Positions 20,514-29,925 of a stretch of 64,000 nt of DNA are shown piece by piece (position 1 is the first letter of the stretch; every line of letters starts with the position of its first letter). The translations under genes and the position numbers were made by a program. The notes below the pieces were generated by a model. The model saw only the letters and a list, made by a program, of their open reading frames with translations. It was not told the origin of the DNA and did not search any database. This DNA comes from Tetramitus jugosus (Eukaryota; Heterolobosea; Eutetramitea; Acrasida; Vahlkampfiidae): NCBI GenBank assembly GCA_937625935.1, contig OW569358.1, positions 186,001 through 250,000 on the forward strand, written 5' to 3'.

Positions 20514-21356
20514 ATGGTAGAGACTAATGTAAGAACTGAGATTTTCAAGAGGGTGGAAGATGCTCCGGTGGTGAAGAGTGTGGAGAAGAGAGAGTTTATT
20601 GACCTTCATAATAAGACTCTTATTATGGAAGAGCACAAGCAAGATATTGTAGAGATCCACGAACAACCTGTCGTGAGAAAAGTTCAGCACCAACCGGTTG
20701 AACTAACGGTTCATGAATCTGTCAAGGAGGTTGAGTTGGGAAAGGAGGAAGCCGAGTTGGTCAAGGAGGCAGCACTACTGATTGATGAAGCTGCATTAGA
20801 AGAATCTGATATCAATATCAGTGAAGAGAAAACCACAGTTGTAACTGAAGAGCAACCCGAGGTGCTTAGTGTTCAAAAGAACGTTACCCGCGAGGTGCAC
20901 AATCGAAAAGTGATCACAGAAATCCATGAGCAACCCGTGGTTGAGATTCATGAGCAACCTGTGCGTTTGATTGTTCACGAGGCTCCTATTATCAAGAAGG
21001 TGCACCATGAGGTCATTTATGAGACTGTGAATGATGCGACTCCACTGTTGGAAGATGCTCCAACATTGATGGCAGAGAGCCTGTTGATGAATGAGCTTGG
21101 TCTGGAGAAGGGACCTGTGGAAACTGAGATCCTTGAGGGAATCTTTGCACCTTTGGCTTCAGAGATGGATCTGAGAGAAGAAGGTGGTTTAAGAGAAGAA
21201 GTGGAGGAACCCAAGGCAATTGAAAACAAGGAAGAGTTACAACATGCTTTGTTGTCTCAAACAATGGGTGCTGCCAAGGAAATGGTCGGTGGATTTGTGC
21301 ACTCGTTAACCAATTTACTCCCAGATTTGACTCATTCCGAGAAGAAGGATGAGTAA
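20514..21356 (+). CDS. HEQPV-repeat protein, function unknown
   Basis: An intronless 280-residue protein with no signal peptide or membrane helix. It consists of short imperfect units built on EIHEQPV, KVxHQPVxLxVHE and EVHNRKV (residues ~45-75 and ~120-180), with alternating hydrophobic, His and acidic residues that suggest amphipathic beta-strands. The units are separated by Ala/Glu helical stretches (EEAELVKEAALLIDEAALEE). Similar short His-Glu-Gln-Pro-Val arrays occur in poorly characterised stress or cytoskeletal proteins such as alveolin-like proteins; I cannot assign a family. The C-terminus is a possible amphipathic helix. Confidence 0.7.
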   Translation: MVETNVRTEIFKRVEDAPVVKSVEKREFIDLHNKTLIMEEHKQDIVEIHEQPVVRKVQHQPVELTVHESVKEVELGKEEAELVKEAALLIDEAALEESDINISEEKTTVVTEEQPEVLSVQKNVTREVHNRKVITEIHEQPVVEIHEQPVRLIVHEAPIIKKVHHEVIYETVNDATPLLEDAPTLMAESLLMNELGLEKGPVETEILEGIFAPLASEMDLREEGGLREEVEEPKAIENKEELQHALLSQTMGAAKEMVGGFVHSLTNLLPDLTHSEKKDE

Positions 21357-21675
21357 TCGATTGTACATAAAACTTAACAATAAACAGACACTTGACGAAG
21401 AACAAGTACCACGACCCTTGACTACTTTGGAGAAGCGAATTTCGCTTCAAAGTTCGATGCTTCCTCTTTGTCGTTCAGCTTCGAGGCTGTTTTTTTTCTG
21501 TTGGCGCCCGCTCCCGTCAGATGTCAAAGACAACAGGAACTCCGTCTCTTATGCGCAATAGACCATTCAAACTGGCTGCAAATCGATTTGATGTCATCAA
21601 CACCCACACCAACAGCAACCACAACAACCACCACCACATTATCATCACCATCACCACTACCAACAAACAATAAAA
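21357..21675. other. Intergenic with a small hairpin
   Basis: About 320 bp between two plus-strand genes. A perfect 8-bp inverted repeat GAAGCGAA-T-TTCGCTTC lies at 21432-21448, in the likely 3' UTR of the upstream gene. The right part (CAACAACCACCACC...) looks like a 5' leader for the next gene. No other gene was seen. Confidence 0.4.
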
Positions 21676-23796
21676 ATGTCATCAACCAATTTTGATGCTC
21701 TCAACAACAATGTCCTTCTCACCTACTATCAATACTCTATTATCGTCTCCAGTGGATTCACTCTCATATCATTCACATTGGCACTCACATTGTTCTTGAG
21801 TCGATTATTGTTGCAAGCAGTGTGTGAACCTAGGCACAGTGAAATATCCAAACAGAGCACAACACTGTACGATGTGTATCAAGCGAGGAGTGACTCTCAC
21901 TTGTCAAAATTTGTCATTTCATTGATTGGAGTCGTGTATCTGGTGGAGAATGCAATGGTCATGCTGTGTGTGTTGAGTGTGATATCGTACTTGGGTGGTG
22001 CGACTGCGTTTGGACATGTCCATTGGGGCATATCGTTCACTGTCAGTGTGCTCATTACGCTGTTCATGTCAGTTCACACGTTTCGTTATCGAAATTTGCA
22101 CAAGGTGCTGCGGAGAAAGGATTTTCTGGAGGAGGAGGTGGCTCAGTTGATTGATCATCGAAGAACATCTGCAATGAACAGCAACAATGAAGGTGCTGTG
22201 GATGATCGAGCAGTGGAGATGGAGCATTTTAAGAGACCAATGTCAATTATTGAAGCGCCATCAACAATGAATTCGCCCAGTACGCCCATGTCGCCCATGG
22301 ATGTTGAATACAAGTCACAAAAGTTGAGTGCAGGTGATTATGGACGTGTCAAGTATTTTTGCTTGCAACTAGTCACCGAGTTTGACATCTATTTTCGAAG
22401 TATTGAACTAGGTATTACAAAGTATAGAGTGTTTCCGTTCATTGCATATGTGTTGTTCAATTTGTTCATGGCGACATGGGTTGTCTCATTCTTTTATGGA
22501 ACGTGTATTTGTGAGCATCCATACAAGTTGTCGACAACGTTTACGAGATTTGTAGCAAAGAAACCATGCAAAGAGCAAAATGTGTGTGCATTGACACTAA
22601 ACTTGCCTGAGAATCCATCCTCTGAAATGATTGTAAAGTTTTTTGCCGTTTCGGAGCCATCGAGTGCGCATGTGTTGTTTGGGCTGTCCGAAAGCTCAAT
22701 CGATGATAATCGAGTGAACTGTACAATTGTGGATTTGAATCAACAGATTAGAGTGGAGAAGGAGTTGAATGGAAGATATGTATTTACATGCTTGATGAAG
22801 GAGTTGGACCCTGATACGGAATATTTCTTCCAGTCAATCTACTCTACCCTTGTGGTTGCCAATGATACACAATTGGCCAATTCAACATCGGGTTATGTGC
22901 TGGAAGATGTGTACAGTGATGTAAAAAGGTTTAAAACAATGCCAGTATCGCCAACAGAGGTTGTATGGGTCTCTGCAGGAGAGGTAGGAATCAGTACGAG
23001 AGCCGAGAGTCTAATCAAGCAAGCTGCCTCCCTAGATCCACACTTTATTGCTCTTACAGGCAACATGGCGTACGATAGTGGTTTATTGGCATGTACGAAC
23101 AGATGGGTCGAGTTCCTGACACAATACACTAACAATGCCGTTACTACGTCAGGTCATATGATCCCTATTCTGACAGCAATTGGTCAATACGAAGCTAGGT
23201 ACCATCGTTATGGAGTGAGCAGAAAGGAGATTCTTCCCTATTTGCAAATGTTCCTTCACAATGTGGACGAACGAGCTGGCAAACAAAACACATACCACAG
23301 ACATCGTCTCGCAGATCATACATCATTGACTGTGTTAGACAGTGGTGTATTCACGAGTCACGAAGATCAGATCGACTTCTTAAATGAGAGTTGGACCGAC
23401 ACCGTCTACTCGTCTACCAAGAAATTTACAATGTATTTCCATCCATTGTATCCTAGTTATTCACCAAGCACTTTGGAGCAAACTGTGAATGGATTGACTC
23501 ATTGGCAACCAGTGTTCGATAATCACAATGTTGTAATGTCATTCGAGGGAAGAGATCGAACAATGAAACGTACTGTGCCCATCAGAGCCAACGAAGAAAA
23601 CAGCACAGGGACAGTGTACGTTGGAGATGGATCATTCGGTGTCATGTCAACCAATGAACCTGACACCAGTCGGTGGTACATTGATACAGCTCAGAACGTG
23701 CCTCATTTATGGCTCGTTAGGAGCTCTGCTCTCGCCACGTCAATCGTAGCCTATGATTCTTCAGGCAATGCACTCGACTTTTTGTCCCTGCCTTAA
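21676..23796 (+). CDS. Membrane protein with degenerate purple-acid-phosphatase domain
   Basis: A single exon of 706 residues. There are three hydrophobic helices in the first ~140 residues and another near 255-275. A fibronectin-III-like strand domain (about 310-400, ending ELDPDTEYFFQSIY) follows, then a metallophosphoesterase-like domain with the order of a purple acid phosphatase. The metal-binding motifs are altered: GEVG in place of GDxG, TGNMAYDSG in place of GDxxY, IGQYEAR in place of GNHE, and FEGRDRTMKRT in place of GHxHxYER. The scaffold therefore appears kept while the dinuclear metal site is lost. It is probably a pseudoenzyme at a membrane, orientation unknown. Confidence 0.68.
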   Translation: MSSTNFDALNNNVLLTYYQYSIIVSSGFTLISFTLALTLFLSRLLLQAVCEPRHSEISKQSTTLYDVYQARSDSHLSKFVISLIGVVYLVENAMVMLCVLSVISYLGGATAFGHVHWGISFTVSVLITLFMSVHTFRYRNLHKVLRRKDFLEEEVAQLIDHRRTSAMNSNNEGAVDDRAVEMEHFKRPMSIIEAPSTMNSPSTPMSPMDVEYKSQKLSAGDYGRVKYFCLQLVTEFDIYFRSIELGITKYRVFPFIAYVLFNLFMATWVVSFFYGTCICEHPYKLSTTFTRFVAKKPCKEQNVCALTLNLPENPSSEMIVKFFAVSEPSSAHVLFGLSESSIDDNRVNCTIVDLNQQIRVEKELNGRYVFTCLMKELDPDTEYFFQSIYSTLVVANDTQLANSTSGYVLEDVYSDVKRFKTMPVSPTEVVWVSAGEVGISTRAESLIKQAASLDPHFIALTGNMAYDSGLLACTNRWVEFLTQYTNNAVTTSGHMIPILTAIGQYEARYHRYGVSRKEILPYLQMFLHNVDERAGKQNTYHRHRLADHTSLTVLDSGVFTSHEDQIDFLNESWTDTVYSSTKKFTMYFHPLYPSYSPSTLEQTVNGLTHWQPVFDNHNVVMSFEGRDRTMKRTVPIRANEENSTGTVYVGDGSFGVMSTNEPDTSRWYIDTAQNVPHLWLVRSSALATSIVAYDSSGNALDFLSLP

Positions 23797-24239
23797 TTCC
23801 CTCCCTCGAATTGTAAACTAGAAGAGTGAAAACAAATATTTTTGGGGTAAAGTCCCTTTTCGTTTTTTTGCTTACGAACAGTTCATCGCTGCTGTTGTGT
23901 CTCTTGTCTGATATGTGAGACACCGCAGGGAAACTGCACCAACGAACAACCATTCACATGTCCGAATCATCGGGCACAATTATTTTTTTGTGTCCTCCTG
24001 TTCGGCGTGTGTATCTTTGGCCTGTCTGGTGGTGTTTGTGATGCGCCTATCGAACGACAGACCGAAAACCAACAACACCAAAAACCACAAAAAACAAGAG
24101 CATCACCACTACCATCACGACCTGAAGAGACACACAACCAACACCCAAGAAACTCCACCCCCAAAAAAAAAACAACAAGCTTCAAACAACGAAGTAACGC
24201 ACACAAAAACGCAAATATCTCGCGATACACCAAAAAAAC
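23797..24239. other. Intergenic, leader of the Q/N-rich gene
   Basis: About 440 bp. Several open frames on both strands (23915-24247 plus, 23967-24233 minus, and others) are Thr/Lys/His or Cys/Phe low complexity and are read as chance. The last ~150 bp is A/C-rich, like the leaders elsewhere in the window. No RNA gene was recognised. Confidence 0.4.
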
Positions 24240-26213
24240 ATGACTGATTTTGTCTTTTCGCAGCTCGAAGACATTTCAAACGACACTTTTGATAATTTTT
24301 CGCCCTATTCTCCCTCGTCGTCACCATCCTCATCATCTTTCTCCTCCTATAGCTCATCGTACGACGTTTCTGACAACTCTTATCTCTTCAATGATGATCA
24401 TTACTACAGTAGTAGCAGTAGTAATCACAACAGTCCCTCACCTGTACCATCATCATCATCTTCAACATCATCATCATCATCACAGTATGACCATCCATCT
24501 TCACCCTCGCTGTACAATCAACAACAACAACAACAACAGCCATATCATCATCATCAACAGCAACAACAACAACAATACCATCATCAACAACAACAGCAAC
24601 AGCAACAACAGTGGACTCCAAATGAAATTATAGTCAGAGGAGTGGACCTACAAGATCACAATGGTCAGCAGTTGCGTCATGAACGCATTGCTGATATTAA
24701 GCTAAAGCTTTTTTCTCATTTTTTTGGATTGGAATACAATGATTCGATATCTGGAAGGGCAGTTTCACAGTTTTATCCCGGTGATATCGTTACTGTTGTG
24801 AGACAGTGTGATCGCATTGGTATCTTTATTCAATTCCGTCGATTTTTGACCAGTAGGAAATTCTCTGATGCCATCTTTCAACAAGAAGTGTATCCACAAT
24901 TGAATCATCATCATAATAACAACAATAACAACAACAACAATCAACAACAACATGTCAATAATAATAATAATAACAATGTGAACACAAGTGTCTATTTCAG
25001 AGATTCACCATTTGTTCATTGTATGAACATGATGCTTGAATTTGCAGACGAGTACCAAATTCATCAAATTTTCAATTACATGCTATTGAACGATACGATA
25101 AATTCTACTCTGAAAATGGTGTACAATCAATGGATGTTTTGTGCTGAAGTGTGCACTGCATCCGACGTTCATCTCATATCAATGACAATGAACAATCAAG
25201 GAACAAGGAACAAGCACATGCAGTATGGAACGAATGCTTGTTCAGCAGCAGTGATGGCAAGGGACGGTGATGATAACTCTGATTCATATGACAGTGCAGA
25301 AGAAGATGACAATGTGTGTGACACGAGTGACAATGAAGAGGCAGCTTCTGTGCAACAACAGGACAATGTGAATGCTGATATCAACAATTTGATTCAATCA
25401 TTCATAGATATGAAGACTAGCAGCAATGATGCTCCAAAACAGGGTACGGTGAACAACGGTAGGAAGGTTGGTCTGCCTCCCACATCTGGTAGGGGTTACA
25501 CTTGGGCTAAATCAGCAAAGGTCAATGCACACAAGCCAAAGGGTGTAGATCAACACTCATTGGTCCTGAGAAAGAAGGCACTACCCAAGCAAAACTTTGT
25601 GATTGAGACAAGCAAGATTGAGAGTGTGCTCCCACCTCATTTCGCTTCCATTTCAAGTGAAGTGCGTCAGTTTGCGATGCTGCTGTTGAAGCAGTCCAAG
25701 CTGTTACCATTTCAATTCACAGTCCAGTTTTGCAACGCGTTGGCCATTGCAGAGACTGATGCCGCAAAGCTAAGGGCCATGAGCTTGTTGAATAAGATGA
25801 GCACCTATCACACACCGGTTCAACTCAAGGACATTTCTCAAGTAGCAAGGTATTTATTAGGTAATATGAGTCCTTGTTCCGCAGTGAATCAATCGTCCCC
25901 AAGTGCCTCCGCCACTACCAACCCATCTCCATCTCCCACCAATAAGAAGATGATTAGTAGCAACATCACCAGTACCACTACTACTACAACTACGTCTGAA
26001 GTGAAAGCAGCCCAATCACCACCGCCAAGGAGTACTGCAAGGCAATCTATGCCCAATAACAATAACAACTCATCTACAGGCAAGATGACCAAGAATGAAA
26101 ATCCATCGAAACGGAGTCCATCTCTAGTATCGGAAACCACAGATTATGGAGGTGGTGAATCACCATCGCTCTCAGCTGGCCAGCAGCATTCGGACAAGTG
26201 TGCGATCATGTAA
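24240..26213 (+). CDS. Q/N/S/H-rich protein with C-terminal CAAX box
   Basis: A single exon of 657 residues. The first ~125 residues are Ser, His and Gln tracts (CAA/CAT/TCA repeats). A more ordered region, about 130-220, contains VRGVDLQDHNGQQLRHERIA. Another Asn tract, an acidic segment (about 345-370) and a helical region ending VARYLLGNM (about 460-540) follow. The last four residues are CAIM, a prenylation motif whose Met favours farnesyl transfer. No catalytic domain is recognised. The ordered parts resemble no family I know; the protein is plausibly a membrane-anchored scaffold. Confidence 0.65.
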   Translation: MTDFVFSQLEDISNDTFDNFSPYSPSSSPSSSSFSSYSSSYDVSDNSYLFNDDHYYSSSSSNHNSPSPVPSSSSSTSSSSSQYDHPSSPSLYNQQQQQQQPYHHHQQQQQQQYHHQQQQQQQQQWTPNEIIVRGVDLQDHNGQQLRHERIADIKLKLFSHFFGLEYNDSISGRAVSQFYPGDIVTVVRQCDRIGIFIQFRRFLTSRKFSDAIFQQEVYPQLNHHHNNNNNNNNNQQQHVNNNNNNNVNTSVYFRDSPFVHCMNMMLEFADEYQIHQIFNYMLLNDTINSTLKMVYNQWMFCAEVCTASDVHLISMTMNNQGTRNKHMQYGTNACSAAVMARDGDDNSDSYDSAEEDDNVCDTSDNEEAASVQQQDNVNADINNLIQSFIDMKTSSNDAPKQGTVNNGRKVGLPPTSGRGYTWAKSAKVNAHKPKGVDQHSLVLRKKALPKQNFVIETSKIESVLPPHFASISSEVRQFAMLLLKQSKLLPFQFTVQFCNALAIAETDAAKLRAMSLLNKMSTYHTPVQLKDISQVARYLLGNMSPCSAVNQSSPSASATTNPSPSPTNKKMISSNITSTTTTTTTSEVKAAQSPPPRSTARQSMPNNNNNSSTGKMTKNENPSKRSPSLVSETTDYGGGESPSLSAGQQHSDKCAIM

Positions 26214-26452
26214 CAAACTTTCTAGAGCTTACCTCAGTGAGAGTCCACAATCATGATGATGAACACTACTTGCTATTTAACTTCACACACCCTCCACATA
26301 TTTCACGTTACATCATCGTTTCTTCCAATACAAACTCCCTCTCACATTGATCAGATATACGTTTGTTTATTTGTCATCTCCTCTTCTCACTTCTGCTTTG
26401 TACAAATTGTTCCTCCTGTGTTTCATCCTCCACTCGTTTCCATGACTCATCT

Positions 26453-27295
26453 TTACTTTTGATGAATCAGGGGGAACATCCACCGCAGAAACTCTTCATG
26501 CTCATCAGGTAACATATCGACCGACACTTCTTCTTCCTCCATCTGTAGTGCCTTCATTTGATCCAACAATTGCAAAACTGTTTTGCTTTTGTCATTCTTC
26601 TTATCAGCTTCAGACAGCTGCTGTTGCTGCTTACTTTGCTTCTCGTGTCGTTTCTTCCATTCCTCATAGGACAAGGAGCTGATTTCTTCATCTTCGCTGT
26701 CATCATCCTCACTCTCCTCATCATCTTCACTCAATGTTAATTTCAATAAGCTTGAAATATTAAGCAGTTGGTTCGATCGGTTCGTTTGCTGTGCAGAGCT
26801 CTCATTTTTCATTTCATCATCATCTTCTCCTGTTGACGATTCTCGCAGTGTCGTCTTTTGCTTCTTCTCTTCTCGTCTCACGTGCTTTAAAATTTGATTT
26901 GACAAGAAGTGGTAGTCACTATTATTATCATCATTTTCTTCTTCTTCTTCTTCATGTTCATTGTCATTATCGACGCGATTCATTGCATTGTGTTGTTCGA
27001 TCGTTTGTTGTTTTCTTTGTGATTCATCTTTTCGCGATAGAGACCAAGTGGAATAGTCTGGTAAGTCTTCTTCATCATCATCGTCATTTTCGCCTTCTTC
27101 TTCATTGTTATTATTATTGTTGTTTTTGGTGGGTGATGAAGGAGGTTTCCATGTAGAGTAGTCTGGTATGATATACTCTTCTTCTTCTTCGTACACTTCT
27201 TCAATTATTATTTGTTGTTTCTGTGGCTCTTGTTGCATGATAGTAATAGTTGTTGTTTGGTTGTTGACTTTTGATCTCAGTGGAGGAGAAATCAT
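26453..27295 (-). CDS. Acidic low-complexity protein with PDYSTW repeats
   Basis: 280 residues from the ATG at 27295; the frame continues to 27352 only via a GTG. It is highly acidic, with Glu/Asp runs and Asn tracts, and carries a duplicated short motif, IIPDYSTWKPP and DLPDYSTWSLS, about 45 residues apart. A third hydrophobic patch NQLLNISSLLKLTLSEDDEE and a helical C-terminus (YEEWKKRHEKQ ... HEEFLRWMFPLIHQK) follow. There are no membrane or catalytic features. The composition fits a nuclear or ribosome-biogenesis protein, but this is a guess. Its start lies 67 bp from the start of the divergent dynamin-like gene. Confidence 0.6.
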   Translation of the reverse strand: MISPPLRSKVNNQTTTITIMQQEPQKQQIIIEEVYEEEEEYIIPDYSTWKPPSSPTKNNNNNNNEEEGENDDDDEEDLPDYSTWSLSRKDESQRKQQTIEQHNAMNRVDNDNEHEEEEEENDDNNSDYHFLSNQILKHVRREEKKQKTTLRESSTGEDDDEMKNESSAQQTNRSNQLLNISSLLKLTLSEDDEESEDDDSEDEEISSLSYEEWKKRHEKQSKQQQQLSEADKKNDKSKTVLQLLDQMKALQMEEEEVSVDMLPDEHEEFLRWMFPLIHQK

Positions 27296-27362
27296 TTCAA
27301 CCTTGCTCTCAACAAGATCTTCCTTTTCACAACAACAAACAAAAAAAAGCACAGGGAAAAAG

Positions 27363-29798
27363 ATGTTTAGGCGCGCAACTGGCCGTAGTGCCCAATTGAT
27401 CCAACGTCACAAGCAACAACGAGCATTGTTGCAACAACTCACCAGCAGCAATAGCAAAGCCATTCACATTAGTACTTCATCAAACCTTCCACCATCATCA
27501 TCTTCATCAACAACGACAACAACAACAACTACAGCAACTCAACCACAAGAAACAACAACAGCAAGAAGCAATGAAACAACGAATGCTGCTTCTGCTGCTG
27601 CAACTGTTGCTCCACCAGTGAAAAAGAGCATCTTTAGCAAGATGCATCAAGAGATTGAACATGATCGTCCCATGTCTAGCTACTCTTCAACAAGTAGTCG
27701 TAGTAGTAGCCCTGCTTCTTCTTCGTCATCTTCGTCGTCTTCATCATCAGCTACATCACTGTTTGATTCACTCGTGAATGGCAGTAGTGGTGGCTCAAGC
27801 AGTGGAGCAGAAGCATCCATTTCTCCATTCGTCAAGGGCAGAGAAGAGGAAATCATGAGACAGGAGAGAGCATTGTTGACAAAGCTATTGGAATCTTTGA
27901 ATTTGGTAGATGCTGATCCGTTGGATATTGAATTGTTGGAGAGATCATCCTCTCATTTGGATGATTTGTTCATGATGGTTGTCGTTGGTGAATTCAACAG
28001 TGGCAAGAGTAGTTTTATTAATGCATTGTTGGGTGATCGTTATTTGAAGGAGGGTATTACACCTACGACTGGAAATTTGCATTTGATTCGTTATGGTGGC
28101 AGTTTGAATGAAGATTTTGATAGAAAGACCAATGTTGTAAATTTAGAGTTGCCTTTGAAGTGGTTGCAAGGTATTTCAGTTGTTGACACTCCAGGTACCA
28201 ATGCAATTATCAAGGTATGATGTTTTATGTGTGTTGCTGTTGGTGATTGGTTGTTTGGTTGAGATTTGCATGTGGCGATTGTTTGTTTTATTACCTGTGT
28301 CTTGTGTCTATAAATTAACCAAATGTCATCTTTTATTCCTGCGCAGGAACATCAACAAATTACGGAGCACTTTGTTCCTAGGTCAGATTTGATTATTTTC
28401 TTGACAAGTGCCGAGAGACCATTCAGTGAGAGTGAACACAATTTCATGGAAAGTATTCGCAAGTGGGGAAAGAAGGTGATTGTTTGTGTGAATAAGTATG
28501 ATTTGTTGGCCACTGATGCAGACAGAAACACAATTGACAAGTTTGTGTCTGATGGTATTTCTAAATTGTTGGGATTCAATCCGATTTTGTTCGGTGTCAG
28601 TTCCAGACAAGCATTCAATTGGAAGCAGGACAAGCAAGTGAATAGCTTTATGGCTTCTTCCTTGGAGGACTCTATGAAAGAGATTGAGAATAAGCCAGCC
28701 AATCCATCTGATCCATATGACAGCATCACAGAATGGAAGAGAATGGAAGCTCACATCTTGAAGACATTGACCAGCGTAGAGCGTATTCAACTAAAGCTCT
28801 TGAATCCTCTTGGTGTAGCTGAGAACTTGACTCAAAAGTATTTGGTGGACGTAATTGAATCTCGTCTCAAGGTTCTTCGTGAAGATAGAAAGACTGTTGA
28901 TGTTATCGAGGATCAATTACAATTATTTATCAAGGAGATGAAGAAGGATTTTCAATTGCAACAACAAAGACTCGACAACATTTTGCATGAAATGACTGAG
29001 AGAGGAAACGACTTTTTTGAAGACTTCCTTCAATTGTCCAACATCACAGACTTGTTAAAGAAGGATGTTGTTACCAACAAGTTTGAGCAAGAAGTTATCC
29101 GTGATGTCATTCCTCAAATGGAGAATCATATTTCTGAAGTTATTGATTGGATCATCGATAGAAAGTACAGACAGTGGAAAGCTGTGACCGACTTTGTGTA
29201 CAAGAGAGCCAGAGTTTCCACCAATGAAGAAAACCTTGTCGGATCCCTGAAATCAGATTTCAATTTCAACAGAAAAGAACTGCTATTGAACATTGGATCT
29301 GCTGCCGAGAATGTTGTGGAAAGCTACGACAAATACTCTGACACAGTTAAATTGAACAATGAGATTATGGGCACATTAAAGTCCGTGACTGCTGTCAGCA
29401 TCGGTGCTGTAGGTGCTGGCGCTGCTGCTGTTCTATTAACACCAACCCTCTCCTCTGCTGCCTTTGGTATATTCGGTGCTGCTGCAGTATTGGCTGGTGG
29501 TCTTTATATCCTGCCTTTCAAGAGAGCCAGAATGCGTAAGGATTTTGTGAAGCAAGTCGAGCTTTTGCGTCAACAGCTGCACTCTGTCATGAATGAGAGA
29601 TTTAATCAAGAGTTGAACGACAGCGTCGACAGTATCAGAGCTGCCATCTCTCCATACTCTAGTTTTGTCGTAGTCGAATATGAAAAGTTCCTCACCCAGA
29701 AGAAGAACTTGCAAGAAATTGCCTCAGCTACTGACAGTATTAGAAAGTCAATCGAGGCATTGGCCCCAGGGAACACTTCCTCCAACAACAAGGAATAA
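27363..29798 (+). CDS. FZL/bacterial-type dynamin-like GTPase, probably mitochondrial
   Basis: Two exons (27363-28214, 28347-29798) with a 132-bp GTATGA...GCAG intron encode 767 residues. The start MFRRATGRSAQLIQRHKQQ is a likely mitochondrial presequence, followed by Ser/Thr low complexity. The GTPase has VVVGEFNSGKSSFINALLG (P-loop, about 207-225), TPTTGN (switch I), VVDTPGTNAII (G3, about 272) and CVNKYDLL (G4, about 333). Coiled helices and a Gly/Ala-rich hydrophobic hairpin near 630-675 (about 40 residues) then precede a basic helix. This is the layout of the plant FZL and cyanobacterial BDLP proteins, which remodel organelle membranes. A role in mitochondrial inner-membrane shape is inferred. 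Confidence 0.85.
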
Positions 29799-29925
29799 AG
29801 AATAACATCATTCAATACAAGCGTGTTGGAGTGAAAATTACAAGCTCCAGCGGCTGGTGGAACTTTTTCACACCAAAAAGATCAAAAAATCACAAAAAAC
29901 AAATCAAAGCAACAACAACAAACTG

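Noticed and set aside
24250-24633. Poly-His, Thr and Val frames opposite or beside the Q/N-rich gene
   Set aside because: They are other-frame readings of CAA/CAT repeats.
27168-27362. N-terminal extension of the dynamin-like frame
   Set aside because: It is antisense to the coding sequence of the acidic protein (Ser/Cys/Ile runs); ATG 27363 starts a good presequence.
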